From the NCBI RefSeq assembly GCF_001620055.1, contig NZ_LQGY01000022.1, forward strand, positions 1 through 64,000: a stretch of 64,000 nucleotides of DNA, in the 5' to 3' direction. This DNA is from Agromyces sp. NDB4Y10. Lineage in GTDB: Bacteria > Actinomycetota > Actinomycetes > Actinomycetales > Microbacteriaceae. Position numbers and translations under genes: made by a program. The notes below the pieces were generated by a model that saw only the letters and a program-made list of their open reading frames with translations, was not told where the DNA came from and made no database searches. Shown here piece by piece: positions 7,382-16,235 of the stretch (positions are counted from its first letter, which is position 1; every line of letters begins with the position of its first letter).

Positions 7382-8196
7382 CCTCGTCCTCGCGGTTCGG
7401 TTCCAGCGTACCGGCTGCGCCGACGGAGCCGTCGGAGCGAGACGCGCGTGGGCAGGGCCCGGAGCCTCGCCGGCACGATGCGGCGCGCGACGCCCAAGCC
7501 CCGCAACCAGGCCGCGGCGACCCGCCGCGCACGAGGAGTCCAGCGGAACCCGTACGCCTCCCGAAGCGCCGGGGGGAGGAGCGCGGCCGTCAGCAGGCGC
7601 ACCGCCGGCATGAGCGCCCGCAACGAAGCCGGCAGTCCGGTCCCGGCGAGCAGGTCGCGCGCCACCGCTCGCGCGTCGTCACCCACCTCCAGCCGCGGCA
7701 TCCGCTCGGCCCACCACGCATCGAACTCGCGACGCGTCGCCGGCCACCCGGCATCCGCCCCCTGCAGCCGCGCCGCGATCGGCGCATAACCGCGAACGAG
7801 CGCGTCCGCGGTCGCCGCATCCAGCGGGCGCCCGGTGAGTCGCTCCTCCAGTTCGAGCGCCACGGCGAGGATGGTCGCCGCGACCCACCGCTGCGCATCC
7901 GCATCACGCGCGTCGTACGGACGCGGGCGGTCGCCCCGCACGCGCGCATGCCGCGCGTCGACGACGCGGACCACGTGATCGATGTCGCGATCGTCGCCGA
8001 ACACCAGCGCGGTCAGGTACTGGTGCGTCCCGTCCAGCCGATCCAGCGGACGCTCACGGAACGCGCTGTGCCGGGCGACCCCCGCCGCGACGCGCGGATC
8101 GGCCAGTTGCAGCAGGATCGCCGCCGCGCCGCCGGCCATGAGCGTCCCGTCCGCCGCATGCCGGCGCAGGATCGCGCGGTCGTGTGCCTCATCCAT
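7378..8196 (-). CDS. MpaB-like oxygenase family protein (DUF2236)
   Basis: The 272-residue protein has the DUF2236 pattern: GGAAAILLQLADPRVAAGVA, then RPLDRLDGTHQYLTALVFGD and a histidine-containing HVVRVVDARHARVRG. The family includes the latex-clearing protein and MpaB, heme or metal oxygenases, and many actinobacterial members of unknown substrate. Start ATG 8196 (MDEAHDRAIL) is preceded 7 nt upstream by TAGAAC, a weak -10 for a leaderless message; a longer frame upstream lacks support. It is divergent from the glycosidase gene and overlaps the Lrp-type gene by 4 nt. The Arg-rich C-terminus is unusual. Confidence 0.8.
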   Translation of the reverse strand: MDEAHDRAILRRHAADGTLMAGGAAAILLQLADPRVAAGVARHSAFRERPLDRLDGTHQYLTALVFGDDRDIDHVVRVVDARHARVRGDRPRPYDARDADAQRWVAATILAVALELEERLTGRPLDAATADALVRGYAPIAARLQGADAGWPATRREFDAWWAERMPRLEVGDDARAVARDLLAGTGLPASLRALMPAVRLLTAALLPPALREAYGFRWTPRARRVAAAWLRGLGVARRIVPARLRALPTRVSLRRLRRRSRYAGTEPRGRG

Positions 8197-8259
8197 CCCA
8201 TCCGTTCTACCGCGCCCGCATCCGGTCGGCTCGCAGGCTGGGCCGCGTAGACTCACCGG

Positions 8260-9441
8260 GTGCGCCGGAGCCTACCCACCACCCTCGCCGCCCTCGCCCT
8301 CGCGGGCACGGCGGTGCTCGCCGGATGCTCGGCCCCGGCCCCGGCCTCACCCACCCCGAGCGAAGCCGTCACGACCCCGTCCCCGACGCCGACGCCCACC
8401 CCGCAGACGGCCGAGGAATGGGCGACCGACCGGGTGTCGGGCATGACCCTCGACGAGAGGGCCGCCTCGGTGCTCATGCTCCACGCCCCCGGAACCGACC
8501 CGGCCGCCATGCGCGCCCTCCTCGACGAGGGCATCGCCGGAGTCATCCTCATGGGCGACAACATGCCCGGCGACGAGGCCTCCCTCGCCGCCCTCACCGC
8601 CGACCTGCAGCACGACCCCGACGCGGCGACCCTCATCGGGATCGACCAGGAGGGCGGCATCGTCAGCCGGATCGACTGGGATCCCGCACCGGGCCCCGCC
8701 GACGTGCGCGCCGAGCCCCCGCAGGCCGCGCAGGAGGCCTTCGCGGCGCGCGCCGCCGCCCTGTCGGCCGCGGGCGTCAACGTCAACTTCGGCATCGTGG
8801 CGGACGTCACGGCCGACCCCGCCTCGTTCATCTTCGACCGCGTCCTCGGCACCGACCCGGCCGGCGCCGGCGAGCGCGTCGCCGCCGCCGTCGCCGGGGA
8901 ACGCGGCACCGTCGCGAGCACCGTCAAGCACTTCCCCGGCCACGGCGCCGCGCCGGGCGACTCGCACGTCTCCGTACCGTCCGCGCCCCTCACGCTCGAC
9001 GAGTGGCGCGCCGGCCCGGCGCTGCCGTTCGCCGCCGCGATCGACGCCGACGTCGAACTCGTCATGACCGGTCACCTGGCGTACCCCGCCGTCGACCCCG
9101 CGCCGGCCTCGCTGTCGCCCGAGTGGCACCGGATCCTGCGCGAGGAACTCGGCTTCGACGGAGTCGTCGTCACCGACGACATGCTCATGCTGCAGCACAA
9201 CCAGCTGCCGGAGTACGCCGACCCCGGGGAGAACGCGGTGCGCGCGCTCGCCGCGGGCGGTGACCTGCTGCTGTACGTGCTGCCCGCCGATCCCGGGGAG
9301 TTCGGGATCAGCGTCGACGGGCTGGTCGCCTCGATCTCCGAGGCCGTCGCGTCCGGTCGGATCCCGGAGGCGCGACTCGATGAGGCGGCCACGCGGGTCC
9401 TCGAACTCCGCCGGGAACTCGTCGTGGGATCCGGGGAATAG
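8260..9441 (+). CDS. Glycoside hydrolase family 3 lipoprotein, NagZ-like beta-N-acetylhexosaminidase
   Basis: The 393-residue protein begins with a lipoprotein signal (lipobox LAGC, Cys23), a Pro/Thr/Ser spacer (about 25-50), and a GH3 TIM barrel. Key motifs are GIDQEGGIVSR, KHFPGHG (223-229, the NagZ His-Asp dyad loop with the following GDSH) and the nucleophile region VVVTDDM (Asp306). It should release N-acetylglucosamine from muropeptides at the outer membrane face of the cell, for wall recycling. The GTG start at 8260 lies 6 nt after TAGACT (8248-8253), so the message may be leaderless. An 8-bp hairpin (9424-9448) spans its stop codon. Confidence 0.92.
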   Translation: MRRSLPTTLAALALAGTAVLAGCSAPAPASPTPSEAVTTPSPTPTPTPQTAEEWATDRVSGMTLDERAASVLMLHAPGTDPAAMRALLDEGIAGVILMGDNMPGDEASLAALTADLQHDPDAATLIGIDQEGGIVSRIDWDPAPGPADVRAEPPQAAQEAFAARAAALSAAGVNVNFGIVADVTADPASFIFDRVLGTDPAGAGERVAAAVAGERGTVASTVKHFPGHGAAPGDSHVSVPSAPLTLDEWRAGPALPFAAAIDADVELVMTGHLAYPAVDPAPASLSPEWHRILREELGFDGVVVTDDMLMLQHNQLPEYADPGENAVRALAAGGDLLLYVLPADPGEFGISVDGLVASISEAVASGRIPEARLDEAATRVLELRRELVVGSGE

Positions 9442-9448
9442 ATCCCAC
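9424..9448 (+). terminator. Hairpin across the glycosidase stop codon
   Basis: GTGGGATC (9424-9431) pairs with GATCCCAC (9441-9448) around a 9-nt loop that holds most of the TAG stop codon. It could be a short terminator. A second small hairpin GGCCGG-AA-CCGGCC (9474-9487) lies in the leader of the next gene. No T tract follows either, so termination is only a suggestion. Confidence 0.4.
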
Positions 9449-9514
9449 TGCTCCATGCGTTTGCATTGAATGTGGCCGGAACCGGCCGAGAATGCATCGA
9501 AGGAGCATGACCGA

Positions 9515-10081
9515 ATGACGACGACCGAGACGACCATCGAGATCCCGGGCTACAAGGCCGGAACCTGGAAGATCGACCCGACGCACAGCGAGGTGGCCTT
9601 CAGCGTCCGCCACCTCATGATCAGCAAGGTCAAGGGCAAGTTCGAGCGCTTCGACGCGACCTTCGTCACCGGCGAGGACCCGCTCGACTCCCGCGTGACG
9701 GCCACCGCCGAGGTCGCCTCGATCAACACGAACGAGCCGAACCGCGACGCGCACCTGCGCACGAACGACTTCTTCCAGGCCGACCAGTACCCGACGATCG
9801 AGTTCGTCTCGACCGGCGTCCGCGTCGTCGACGGCGACTTCAAGGTGGACGGCGACCTCACGATCAAGGGCGTGACCAAGCCGGTCACGTTCGACTTCGA
9901 CTTCGGCGGCTTCGGCACCGACCCCTACGGCAACTACAAGGGCGGCGCCACGGCGAAGACCGTGATCAACCGCGAGGACTTCGGCCTGTCGTGGAACGCG
10001 GCCCTCGAGACCGGCGGCGTGCTCGTCGGCGAGCAGGTCACGATCACGATCGAGCTGCAGGCGGCGCTCGTCCAGGAGTGA
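9515..10081 (+). CDS. YceI-family protein
   Basis: The 188-residue protein matches the YceI lipocalin-like family end to end: WKIDPTHSEVAFSVRHLMIS, the central RDAHLRTNDFFQADQYPTI, the strand DLTIKGVTKPVTFDFDFGG, and NREDFGLSWN near the C-terminus. YceI proteins bind polyprenoid or amide lipids; many are periplasmic, but this one has no signal peptide and should be cytoplasmic. ATG 9515 has AGGAG 9 nt upstream (9501-9505). The leader contains the imperfect palindrome TTGCAT-TGAATGTGG, reminiscent of a MarR operator, which is only a guess. A strong terminator follows. Confidence 0.93.
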   Translation: MTTTETTIEIPGYKAGTWKIDPTHSEVAFSVRHLMISKVKGKFERFDATFVTGEDPLDSRVTATAEVASINTNEPNRDAHLRTNDFFQADQYPTIEFVSTGVRVVDGDFKVDGDLTIKGVTKPVTFDFDFGGFGTDPYGNYKGGATAKTVINREDFGLSWNAALETGGVLVGEQVTITIELQAALVQE

Positions 10082-10104
10082 ACGCGCCGCGCGTGGTCGC
10101 GCTG

Positions 10105-10136
10105 AGGGCGGCCCGGGCTCCGGCCCGGGCCGCCCT
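10105..10136. terminator. Bidirectional terminator
   Basis: AGGGCGGCCCGGG (10105-10117) and its exact complement (10124-10136) form a 13-bp all but pure G+C stem with a 6-nt loop, between the convergent yceI and winged-helix genes. Its last base is the first base of the minus-strand stop codon, so the stem touches the coding end. Confidence 0.85.
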
Positions 10137-11242
10137 CACTCGTCCGTCGCCGAATCGATCCCGTGCAGTTCGACACCGTGGAATCGCGCCCAGGCCGCGA
10201 GCGGACGCGTGAACCGATCGGATGCCGCCCGGCTCGGCGGCTCGAACCAGCGGAGCTCCACCCGCGGCTTCGCGGCGGTGCCCGCGCGACGCCAGGTGCC
10301 GACCACGCGCCCGTCCAGCACGAGCAGCGGCTGGAACACGCCGTTCCCGCCGGGGATCACGCGATCGGCGAAGCGGGGATCGCACACGGGGGAGCGGTCG
10401 GCGTAGCCGAGGAAGTACTCGTCGAAGGCCGCGAGCGCGAGTGCACCCCGGGGGCGGGATGCCGCGGCATCCGTCGACCCGGCTGCGACGAAGCGGTCGG
10501 GCTCGGGCCCGAACCGCTCGACGCGGCCGCCCGCCGCCGCGAGCGCCGTCGCAGCGTCGGTCTTCGTGACCCCCATCCACCACGCGAAGTCGGCGACCGT
10601 CGCAGGACCGTGGCCCGTCACGTACGCGGTGAACAGCTCGGCCAGCGTCTCGTCGCGCTCGGCCGGCTCGCCCCCGTCGGCGGGCGCCCAGTCGTCGAGC
10701 AGCGCGAATCGCTGGCTGCGCCCGTCGACGGGGCCGCAGCACAGCACCCCGTCGCGCGCGAGCCACGCGATGAGGTGGTAGGCACGCTGTCCGTCCGGAC
10801 GGATGCCCGCGGCCGCCCACGTCGCCGCGAGCTCGTCTCGCGATGCGGTGCCGGATGCCGCGAGCAGCCGCTCGGCGGCATCGCGCGCGACTCGGTAGTC
10901 GGTGTCGTCGAGCTCGAGCTGCACGAGTCGGGATCGGGACGCGGCGGTGATCCGCGGGCCGGTGATCCTCAGCGCGGGCCGCAGCAGCCGGGCCGGCATG
11001 AGGTGGAGGGTGCCGCGCATCGGCCACGACCGCACGATGCGCCGGGACTCGATGGCCGCGTCGACCGCCGCCACCGACGGTCGCGACATCCGACTGCCCA
11101 CCGCCCACTTCGCGGCACCGAGGTCCTGCGCCTGCACCGCGCCCAGCCGCTCGACGACCGCGACGGGATCATCGGCGAGCTCGCGGAATCCGTGCGAGGC
11201 GAGTCGTGCGGCGCGCATCGCGGGGGAGTCTCCGGCCGGCAT
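10136..11242 (-). CDS. Winged-helix DNA glycosylase-like protein (AlkZ/YcaQ family, HTH_42)
   Basis: The 368-residue product belongs to the HTH_42 family that includes the antibiotic self-resistance glycosylase AlkZ and YcaQ, which unhook interstrand crosslinks and remove bulky N7-alkyl adducts. The N-terminal VERLGAVQAQDLG contains Gln-Ala-Gln (residues 37-39 from the ATG at 11242), the position and form of the catalytic Q-x-Q motif. Other family blocks are SRRIVRSWPMRGTLHLM, AFDEYFLGYADRS and FQPLLVLDGRVVGTW. The frame also allows an earlier start at 11278. It may act in repair of alkylated DNA or of an unknown natural product's lesions; no biosynthetic genes are adjacent. Confidence 0.82.
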   Translation of the reverse strand: MPAGDSPAMRAARLASHGFRELADDPVAVVERLGAVQAQDLGAAKWAVGSRMSRPSVAAVDAAIESRRIVRSWPMRGTLHLMPARLLRPALRITGPRITAASRSRLVQLELDDTDYRVARDAAERLLAASGTASRDELAATWAAAGIRPDGQRAYHLIAWLARDGVLCCGPVDGRSQRFALLDDWAPADGGEPAERDETLAELFTAYVTGHGPATVADFAWWMGVTKTDAATALAAAGGRVERFGPEPDRFVAAGSTDAAASRPRGALALAAFDEYFLGYADRSPVCDPRFADRVIPGGNGVFQPLLVLDGRVVGTWRRAGTAAKPRVELRWFEPPSRAASDRFTRPLAAWARFHGVELHGIDSATDE

Positions 11243-11353
11243 GCCGCCAGTCTGCCGTGGACCGCCGACCTGCGGCACCCGTCACCGCCCGGTAGACTGG
11301 AGGGCTGTGCCGCTCGGCACGCCCACCCCGCCCATCCCGACCGGAGGTCGTCC

Positions 11354-12952
11354 GTGCTCGCCGTCCAGGACCTCGAGATCCGCGTTGGCGCGCGCCTGCT
11401 CATGGAGGGCGTCAACTTCCGCGTCTCCGACGGCGACAAGATCGGCCTCGTCGGTCGCAACGGCGCCGGCAAGACGACGCTCACGAAGACGCTCGCGGGC
11501 GAGACGCTGCCCACCGGCGGTCGCATCGACCGATCGGGCGAGATCGGCTACCTGCCGCAGGACCCGCGGTCGGGCGACCCCGAGATGCTGGCGCGCACGC
11601 GCATCCTCGACGCCCGCGGTCTCGGTTCGCTCGTGCTCGGCATGCGCGAGGCGTCCGAGAAGATGGGCTCCGACGATCCGGCGGTCGCCGAGAAGGCCAT
11701 GAAGCGCTACGGCACCCTGACCGACCGGTTCCAGGCGCTCGGCGGCTACGCCGCCGAAGCCGAGGCGGCGTCGATCGCGTCGAACCTCAACCTGCCCGAC
11801 CGGATCCTCGACCAGCCGCTGAAGACCCTCTCGGGTGGTCAGCGCCGGCGCATCGAGCTCGCGCGCATCCTGTTCTCCGACGCCGACACGATGATCCTCG
11901 ACGAGCCGACGAACCACCTCGACGCCGACTCCGTCGTGTGGCTCCGCGAGTTCCTGAAGAACTACAAGGGCGGCGTCATCGTCATCAGCCACGACGTCGA
12001 GCTCGTGGGCGAGGTCGTGAACCGCGTGTTCTACCTCGACGCGAACCGCGCGCTCATCGACATCTACAACATGGGCTGGAAGCACTACCTCCGCCAGCGC
12101 GCCGCCGACGAGGAGCGCCGCAAGAAGGAGCGGGCCAACGCCGAGAAGAAGGCGGGAGCGCTGCAGGCGCAGGCGGCGAAGTTCGGCGCGAAGGCGTCGA
12201 AGGCGGCGGCCGCACACCAGATGGTCGCGCGCGCCGAGAAGCTGCTCGCCGGCCTCGAGGAGGTGCGGGCGGTCGACCGGGTGGCGAAGCTGCGGTTCCC
12301 GACGCCGGCCCCCTGCGGTCGCACGCCGCTCACGGCATCCGACCTCTCGAAGAGCTACGGGTCGCTCGAGATCTTCACCGCCGTCGACCTCGCGATCGAT
12401 CGTGGCTCCAAGGTGGTCATCATCGGCCTGAACGGCGCCGGCAAGACGACGCTGCTGCGCATCCTCGCGGGCGTCGACCGACCCGACACCGGCGTCGTCG
12501 AGGCCGGCCACGGGCTGCGCATCGGCTACTACGCCCAGGAGCACGAGACCCTGGACGTCGCTCGCACGGTGCTGCAGAACATGGTCAGCGCGTCGCCGAA
12601 CCTCACCGAGACCGAGGCGCGCAAGGTGCTCGGGTCCTTCCTGTTCACCGGTGACGACGTGCACAAGCCCGCCGGAGTGCTCTCCGGCGGCGAGAAGACC
12701 CGGCTGGCGCTCGCCATGATCGTCGTCTCGGGCGCGAACGTGCTCCTGCTCGACGAGCCCACGAACAACCTCGACCCGGCGAGCCGCGCGGAGATCCTCG
12801 ACGCGCTCGCCCACTACGAGGGCTCGGTCGTGCTCGTCTCGCACGACCCGGGCGCGGTCGAGGCGCTGAACCCCGAGCGGGTGCTCATCATGCCGGATGG
12901 CACGGAGGACCACTGGAGCCGGGACTACCAGGAGCTCATCGAGCTCGCCTGA
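11354..12952 (+). CDS. ABC-F family ATPase
   Basis: The 532-residue protein has two ABC domains and no membrane segment, the ABC-F layout. Domain 1: Walker A GLVGRNGAGKTT, signature LSGGQRRRIELARIL, Walker B MILDEPTNHLD. A charged linker follows (RQRAADEERRKKERANAEKK). Domain 2: GLNGAGKTT, LSGGEKTRLALA, LLLDEPTNNLD. ABC-F proteins bind the ribosomal E site and rescue or tune translation; some give antibiotic resistance, but nothing here points to a drug. The GTG at 11354 follows GGAGG (11343-11347) at good spacing. A TAGACT sits at about 11292, suggesting a leader of roughly 55 nt. Confidence 0.94.
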   Translation: MLAVQDLEIRVGARLLMEGVNFRVSDGDKIGLVGRNGAGKTTLTKTLAGETLPTGGRIDRSGEIGYLPQDPRSGDPEMLARTRILDARGLGSLVLGMREASEKMGSDDPAVAEKAMKRYGTLTDRFQALGGYAAEAEAASIASNLNLPDRILDQPLKTLSGGQRRRIELARILFSDADTMILDEPTNHLDADSVVWLREFLKNYKGGVIVISHDVELVGEVVNRVFYLDANRALIDIYNMGWKHYLRQRAADEERRKKERANAEKKAGALQAQAAKFGAKASKAAAAHQMVARAEKLLAGLEEVRAVDRVAKLRFPTPAPCGRTPLTASDLSKSYGSLEIFTAVDLAIDRGSKVVIIGLNGAGKTTLLRILAGVDRPDTGVVEAGHGLRIGYYAQEHETLDVARTVLQNMVSASPNLTETEARKVLGSFLFTGDDVHKPAGVLSGGEKTRLALAMIVVSGANVLLLDEPTNNLDPASRAEILDALAHYEGSVVLVSHDPGAVEALNPERVLIMPDGTEDHWSRDYQELIELA

Positions 12953-13148
12953 TCGGCGTCGCGGTGCGGGCCGAGCCGGTCTCGGGCGCGCTTCGGGCGA
13001 GCCGTATCCTACGCGCAATCGTTGCGTCAAAACGCGGGCGGACGCATGGATGATGCGCATGGTGGCGTTGACGCGCTGTCGAGTTGCATCCGGCCGGTCT
13101 TTGACGCACACTTGCGCAGGCTCCAGATCGACCGGAGGGATTCCCCGC

Positions 13149-14549
13149 ATGACCACGTCCGAACCGTCGCGCTCGCCCCGCCCCACCCGCATGCACGAGG
13201 TGTCCGCCGAGACCACCGACCTCGTCGACCTCGTGCTGGACTACTCGCGCCGCCGCCTGCTCGCCGACGACACCCCGCTCGACCGACCGATCTCGGAGTT
13301 CGAGCTCGACCGTCGCGCCGGTCGCAGCATCGATGAGCACGGCATCGGCGCGGAGCAGGCGCTGTCGCGCTTCGAGCACGTGCTCGCACCGGCCTGCATC
13401 ACGACCGACCACGCCCAGTACCTGTCGTTCATCCCGACCGCGCCGACCAAGGCCGCGATCGCATTCGACCTCGTGGTGTCCGCGAGCGCCCTCTACGGCG
13501 GATCCTGGCTCGAGGGCGCAGGTGCCGTGTACGCCGAGAACGAGGTGCTCGCGTGGCTCGCCCGCGAATTCGGCCTGCCCGCCACCGCGGGCGGCGTCTT
13601 CGTGCAGGGCGGCACCCTCGGCAACCTCTCCGCGCTCGTCGCCGCGCGCGAGCACGCCCGCCTCGCGATGACCCTCGCGGGCGCGCCGATGCCGGATCGC
13701 TGGCGCGTGGTGTGCAGCGGCGAGGCACATTCGTCCATCGCCTCCGCGGCCCGGGTCATGGACGTGGAGGTGGTCCCCGTGGCGCCGGGCGACGACGGGA
13801 TGCTGCGAGGCGACGCCGTGCGCGCCGCGCTCGACGAACACGGGCCCTCCGTGTTCGCCGTCGTCGCGACCGCGGGATCGACGAACTTCGGCATCGTCGA
13901 CGACCTCGCCTCGATCGCGGCCCTGAAGGACGAGTACGACTTCTGGCTCCACGTCGACGGGGCCTACGGCCTGGCCGCGATGCTCTCGCCCCTCGCGCGC
14001 GACCGGTTCACCGGGGTGGAGCGCGCCGACTCGGTCATCGTCGACCCGCACAAGTGGCTGTTCGCGCCCTTCGACGCCTGCGCGCTGATCTACCGCGACC
14101 CCGAGGCCGGCCGGCGTGCGCACACCCAGCACGCCGAGTACCTGGACACGCTCACCGAGACGAGCGAGTGGAGCCCGTCGGACTACGCCGCGCACCTCAC
14201 GCGCCGGGCGCGTGGCCTCCCGCTGTGGTTCTCGCTCGCCACCCACGGTGCCGCGGCGTACCGGGACGCCATCACCGCCTCGATCCGGCTCGCGCACGAG
14301 ATCGCCGCGGAGATCGACCGGCGCGACGGGTTCCGCCTGGTTCGCGACCCGCAGCTCTCCGTCGTCGTCTTCGAGCGCGAGGGCTGGACGAAGGCCGACT
14401 ACGACGCGTGGTCCGCGCGACTCCTCGAGGCCCAGCACGCGTTCGTCACGCCGAGCTCCCACGCCGGCCGGCCGAACACCCGCTTCGCCATCGTGAACCC
14501 GCTCACGACGTTCGAGCAGCTCGCCGCCATCCTCGACACGATGCGATGA
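13149..14549 (+). CDS. Pyridoxal phosphate-dependent decarboxylase (group II)
   Basis: The 466-residue protein is a group II amino acid decarboxylase. The PLP lysine is Lys302 in VDPHKWLFAPFDACAL, with the cofactor Asp-x-Ala in WLHVDGAYG and the substrate-binding block FVQGGTLGNLSALVAAREHA. Relatives decarboxylate aromatic amino acids, glutamate or 2,4-diaminobutyrate; the sequence alone does not decide. ATG 13149 follows GGAGGG by 8 nt. The 196-bp gap before it (12953-13148) has TTGACG near 13066 but no matching -10. No terminator is evident after it; the convergent SURF1 gene ends 73 bp away. Confidence 0.9.
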   Translation: MTTSEPSRSPRPTRMHEVSAETTDLVDLVLDYSRRRLLADDTPLDRPISEFELDRRAGRSIDEHGIGAEQALSRFEHVLAPACITTDHAQYLSFIPTAPTKAAIAFDLVVSASALYGGSWLEGAGAVYAENEVLAWLAREFGLPATAGGVFVQGGTLGNLSALVAAREHARLAMTLAGAPMPDRWRVVCSGEAHSSIASAARVMDVEVVPVAPGDDGMLRGDAVRAALDEHGPSVFAVVATAGSTNFGIVDDLASIAALKDEYDFWLHVDGAYGLAAMLSPLARDRFTGVERADSVIVDPHKWLFAPFDACALIYRDPEAGRRAHTQHAEYLDTLTETSEWSPSDYAAHLTRRARGLPLWFSLATHGAAAYRDAITASIRLAHEIAAEIDRRDGFRLVRDPQLSVVVFEREGWTKADYDAWSARLLEAQHAFVTPSSHAGRPNTRFAIVNPLTTFEQLAAILDTMR

Positions 14550-14622
14550 CCCCGATCGAATCGTGAACTCGGGTAACGATGCAGCAGGTTCCGATTCGCT
14601 CCCGTGATGACGCGCCGACGCG

Positions 14623-15474
14623 TCATCGGCGATCGAGGATCTCGTCCTCCACGTCGGCGTCGCTCCGGCTGCGCGACGGCTTGGGTGGCCGCTTGGGCTC
14701 GGTCGACGGATGCCGCGGCGGGCTCGACCGCTCTGCGGCATCCGCAGCGAGCAGCTTGCGCTCCTGGTTGGCGAACCAGCCCAGGGCGACGAAGCCCATG
14801 AGGGCGAACACGAACCACTGCAGCGCATAGGAGAGGTGCGGGCCCTCGTCGCGCTCGGGGCGGGGCAGGGCTATGGGTGGCTCGGACGCATCCGCCCCGG
14901 TCTGCACGAGGATGCCGTAGGCGCCCGTGTAGGTGGGTTCGCCGACCCGCTCGGCGAGCTCGTCGAGGTCGATGGTGGCGAACTCGGCACCCGACGAGGT
15001 TCTGCCGGCGATCTGCTGCTCGCCCGCCTTGAGGCGCGCCGTCACCTCCACGCGGCCGTCGGGCGCGGCCGGGAACTCGGACGGGCGCCCTTCGGAGTCC
15101 TGCGGGATCCATCCGCGATCGACCACGAACACCGTGCCGTCGTCGAGCCGCAGGGGCGTCAGCACCTCGAAGCCGGTGCTCCCGGCCCCCGGGCGGTTGC
15201 GCACCACGACCTCCTCGTCGTGGAGGTACTCGCCCGACAGGGCCACGACCTGCCAGCGCTGGTCGATGTCGAACGAGTCGGGATCGGGCAGCGCCTCGGC
15301 GACCGGGATCGGGTCGGCGTCGTAGTTCGCGTCGATCCGCGCGACCTCGGCGAGCGCCTCGGCGCGGCGATTGAACTGCCAGGTGCCGAGCGCCGAGCAG
15401 GCGATCGCGAAGACCACCACGAGCGCGAGGTACCCCGCCCAGCGCGGCGAGGCGAGGAATCGCCATCGGCTCAC
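14623..15474 (-). CDS. SURF1 family cytochrome oxidase assembly protein
   Basis: The 283-residue protein has the SURF1 plan: an N-terminal membrane helix (YLALVVVFAIACSALGTWQF), a large extracytoplasmic domain with VFVVDRGWIPQ, and a C-terminal helix (LQWFVFALMGFVALGWF) followed by a charged cytoplasmic tail. SURF1 helps insert heme a into cytochrome c oxidase subunit I. The GTG start at 15474 overlaps the preceding stop by GTGA. The gene is last in a three-gene coupled operon. Confidence 0.92.
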   Translation of the reverse strand: MSRWRFLASPRWAGYLALVVVFAIACSALGTWQFNRRAEALAEVARIDANYDADPIPVAEALPDPDSFDIDQRWQVVALSGEYLHDEEVVVRNRPGAGSTGFEVLTPLRLDDGTVFVVDRGWIPQDSEGRPSEFPAAPDGRVEVTARLKAGEQQIAGRTSSGAEFATIDLDELAERVGEPTYTGAYGILVQTGADASEPPIALPRPERDEGPHLSYALQWFVFALMGFVALGWFANQERKLLAADAAERSSPPRHPSTEPKRPPKPSRSRSDADVEDEILDRR

Positions 15475-15743
15475 GCCGAGCCACCCCCGACCGCGCCGGC
15501 GCCGGGCGAGGGCGCGGGTGCTGCGGCATCCGTCGCCTCGAAGGACGACACGCGCACCGGGAACGAGCGTGCGGCGAGGAACTCGCGCAGGTAGTCGACG
15601 TGCTCGTCGCACGCGAGCCAGGTCTTCACGCGGTCCTCGGCGTGGATCTTCGGGTTGCGCCAGTCGATGCGGCTGGTCGCCGCCTCGCGGCACCCCGCGC
15701 GGGAGCAGCCGCCCGCGGGGGCGGCGTCGAGCGAGCCGATCAC
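15471..15743 (-). CDS. Small Cys-containing hypothetical protein
   Basis: The 90-residue protein starts with GTG 15743 (GTGA overlap with the DUF3099 stop) and ends in a GTGA overlap with SURF1. CSRAGCREAATSRIDWRNPK followed by TWLACDEHVDYLREFLAAR shows a CxxxxC pair and a C-x-x-H, a likely zinc or iron ligand set. I have seen this small protein beside SURF1 genes in related actinobacteria but know no function. A role in oxidase assembly is suggested by context only. Confidence 0.75.
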   Translation of the reverse strand: MIGSLDAAPAGGCSRAGCREAATSRIDWRNPKIHAEDRVKTWLACDEHVDYLREFLAARSFPVRVSSFEATDAAAPAPSPGAGAVGGGSA

Positions 15744-16093
15744 GCGGCGTCCCCCCGGGAGCGCGGCTCGCGCGTCTCGTCGTCGCCCGCCGCCGCGTCG
15801 TCGGACAGGGGAGCGCCGGGCGAACCCGGGGGCAGCGGCATCAGCCCGCCGGGCCGCAGCACCTCCTGGTCGCGGCGCGACGTGCCGACGTTCGCGACGA
15901 TCACCGCGAAGTAGGGGAGGAAGACCGCACCGGCGGCGAAGACGAGGATCCACCAGCCCTGCGCGAACAGCAGCGCGAAGATGCAGGCGACGCGGATGCC
16001 CATCATGACCGAGTACTTGATCATGCGCGCACGCCGCTCGTCGTCCGGCGACGCCGGCAACGACGTGATCGACTGGGTGGGCTGGTGCTTCAT
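15740..16093 (-). CDS. DUF3099 membrane protein
   Basis: The 117-residue protein fits DUF3099: short cytoplasmic start (MKHQPTQSITSLPASPDDER), two adjacent hydrophobic helices (IKYSVMMGIRVACIFALLF, then WILVFAAGAVFLPYFAVIVA) and a polar tail rich in Pro, Asp and Arg. Function unknown. First gene of the coupled operon with the small Cys protein and SURF1, so it may serve respiratory membrane assembly. Confidence 0.85.
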   Translation of the reverse strand: MKHQPTQSITSLPASPDDERRARMIKYSVMMGIRVACIFALLFAQGWWILVFAAGAVFLPYFAVIVANVGTSRRDQEVLRPGGLMPLPPGSPGAPLSDDAAAGDDETREPRSRGDAA

Positions 16094-16235
16094 GGTGGTC
16101 GCCGGGGCTGGCGGCGCTCCTCACCTCCAAGGGTACGTCCGATAGGGGCAGCGGATGCCGCTACACGGCAACCTCTATGCTGGGACGGGCCGTTCGGCCT
16201 TGACGCGCACCCCTTGGAGAGAGACGGAGTCCGCC

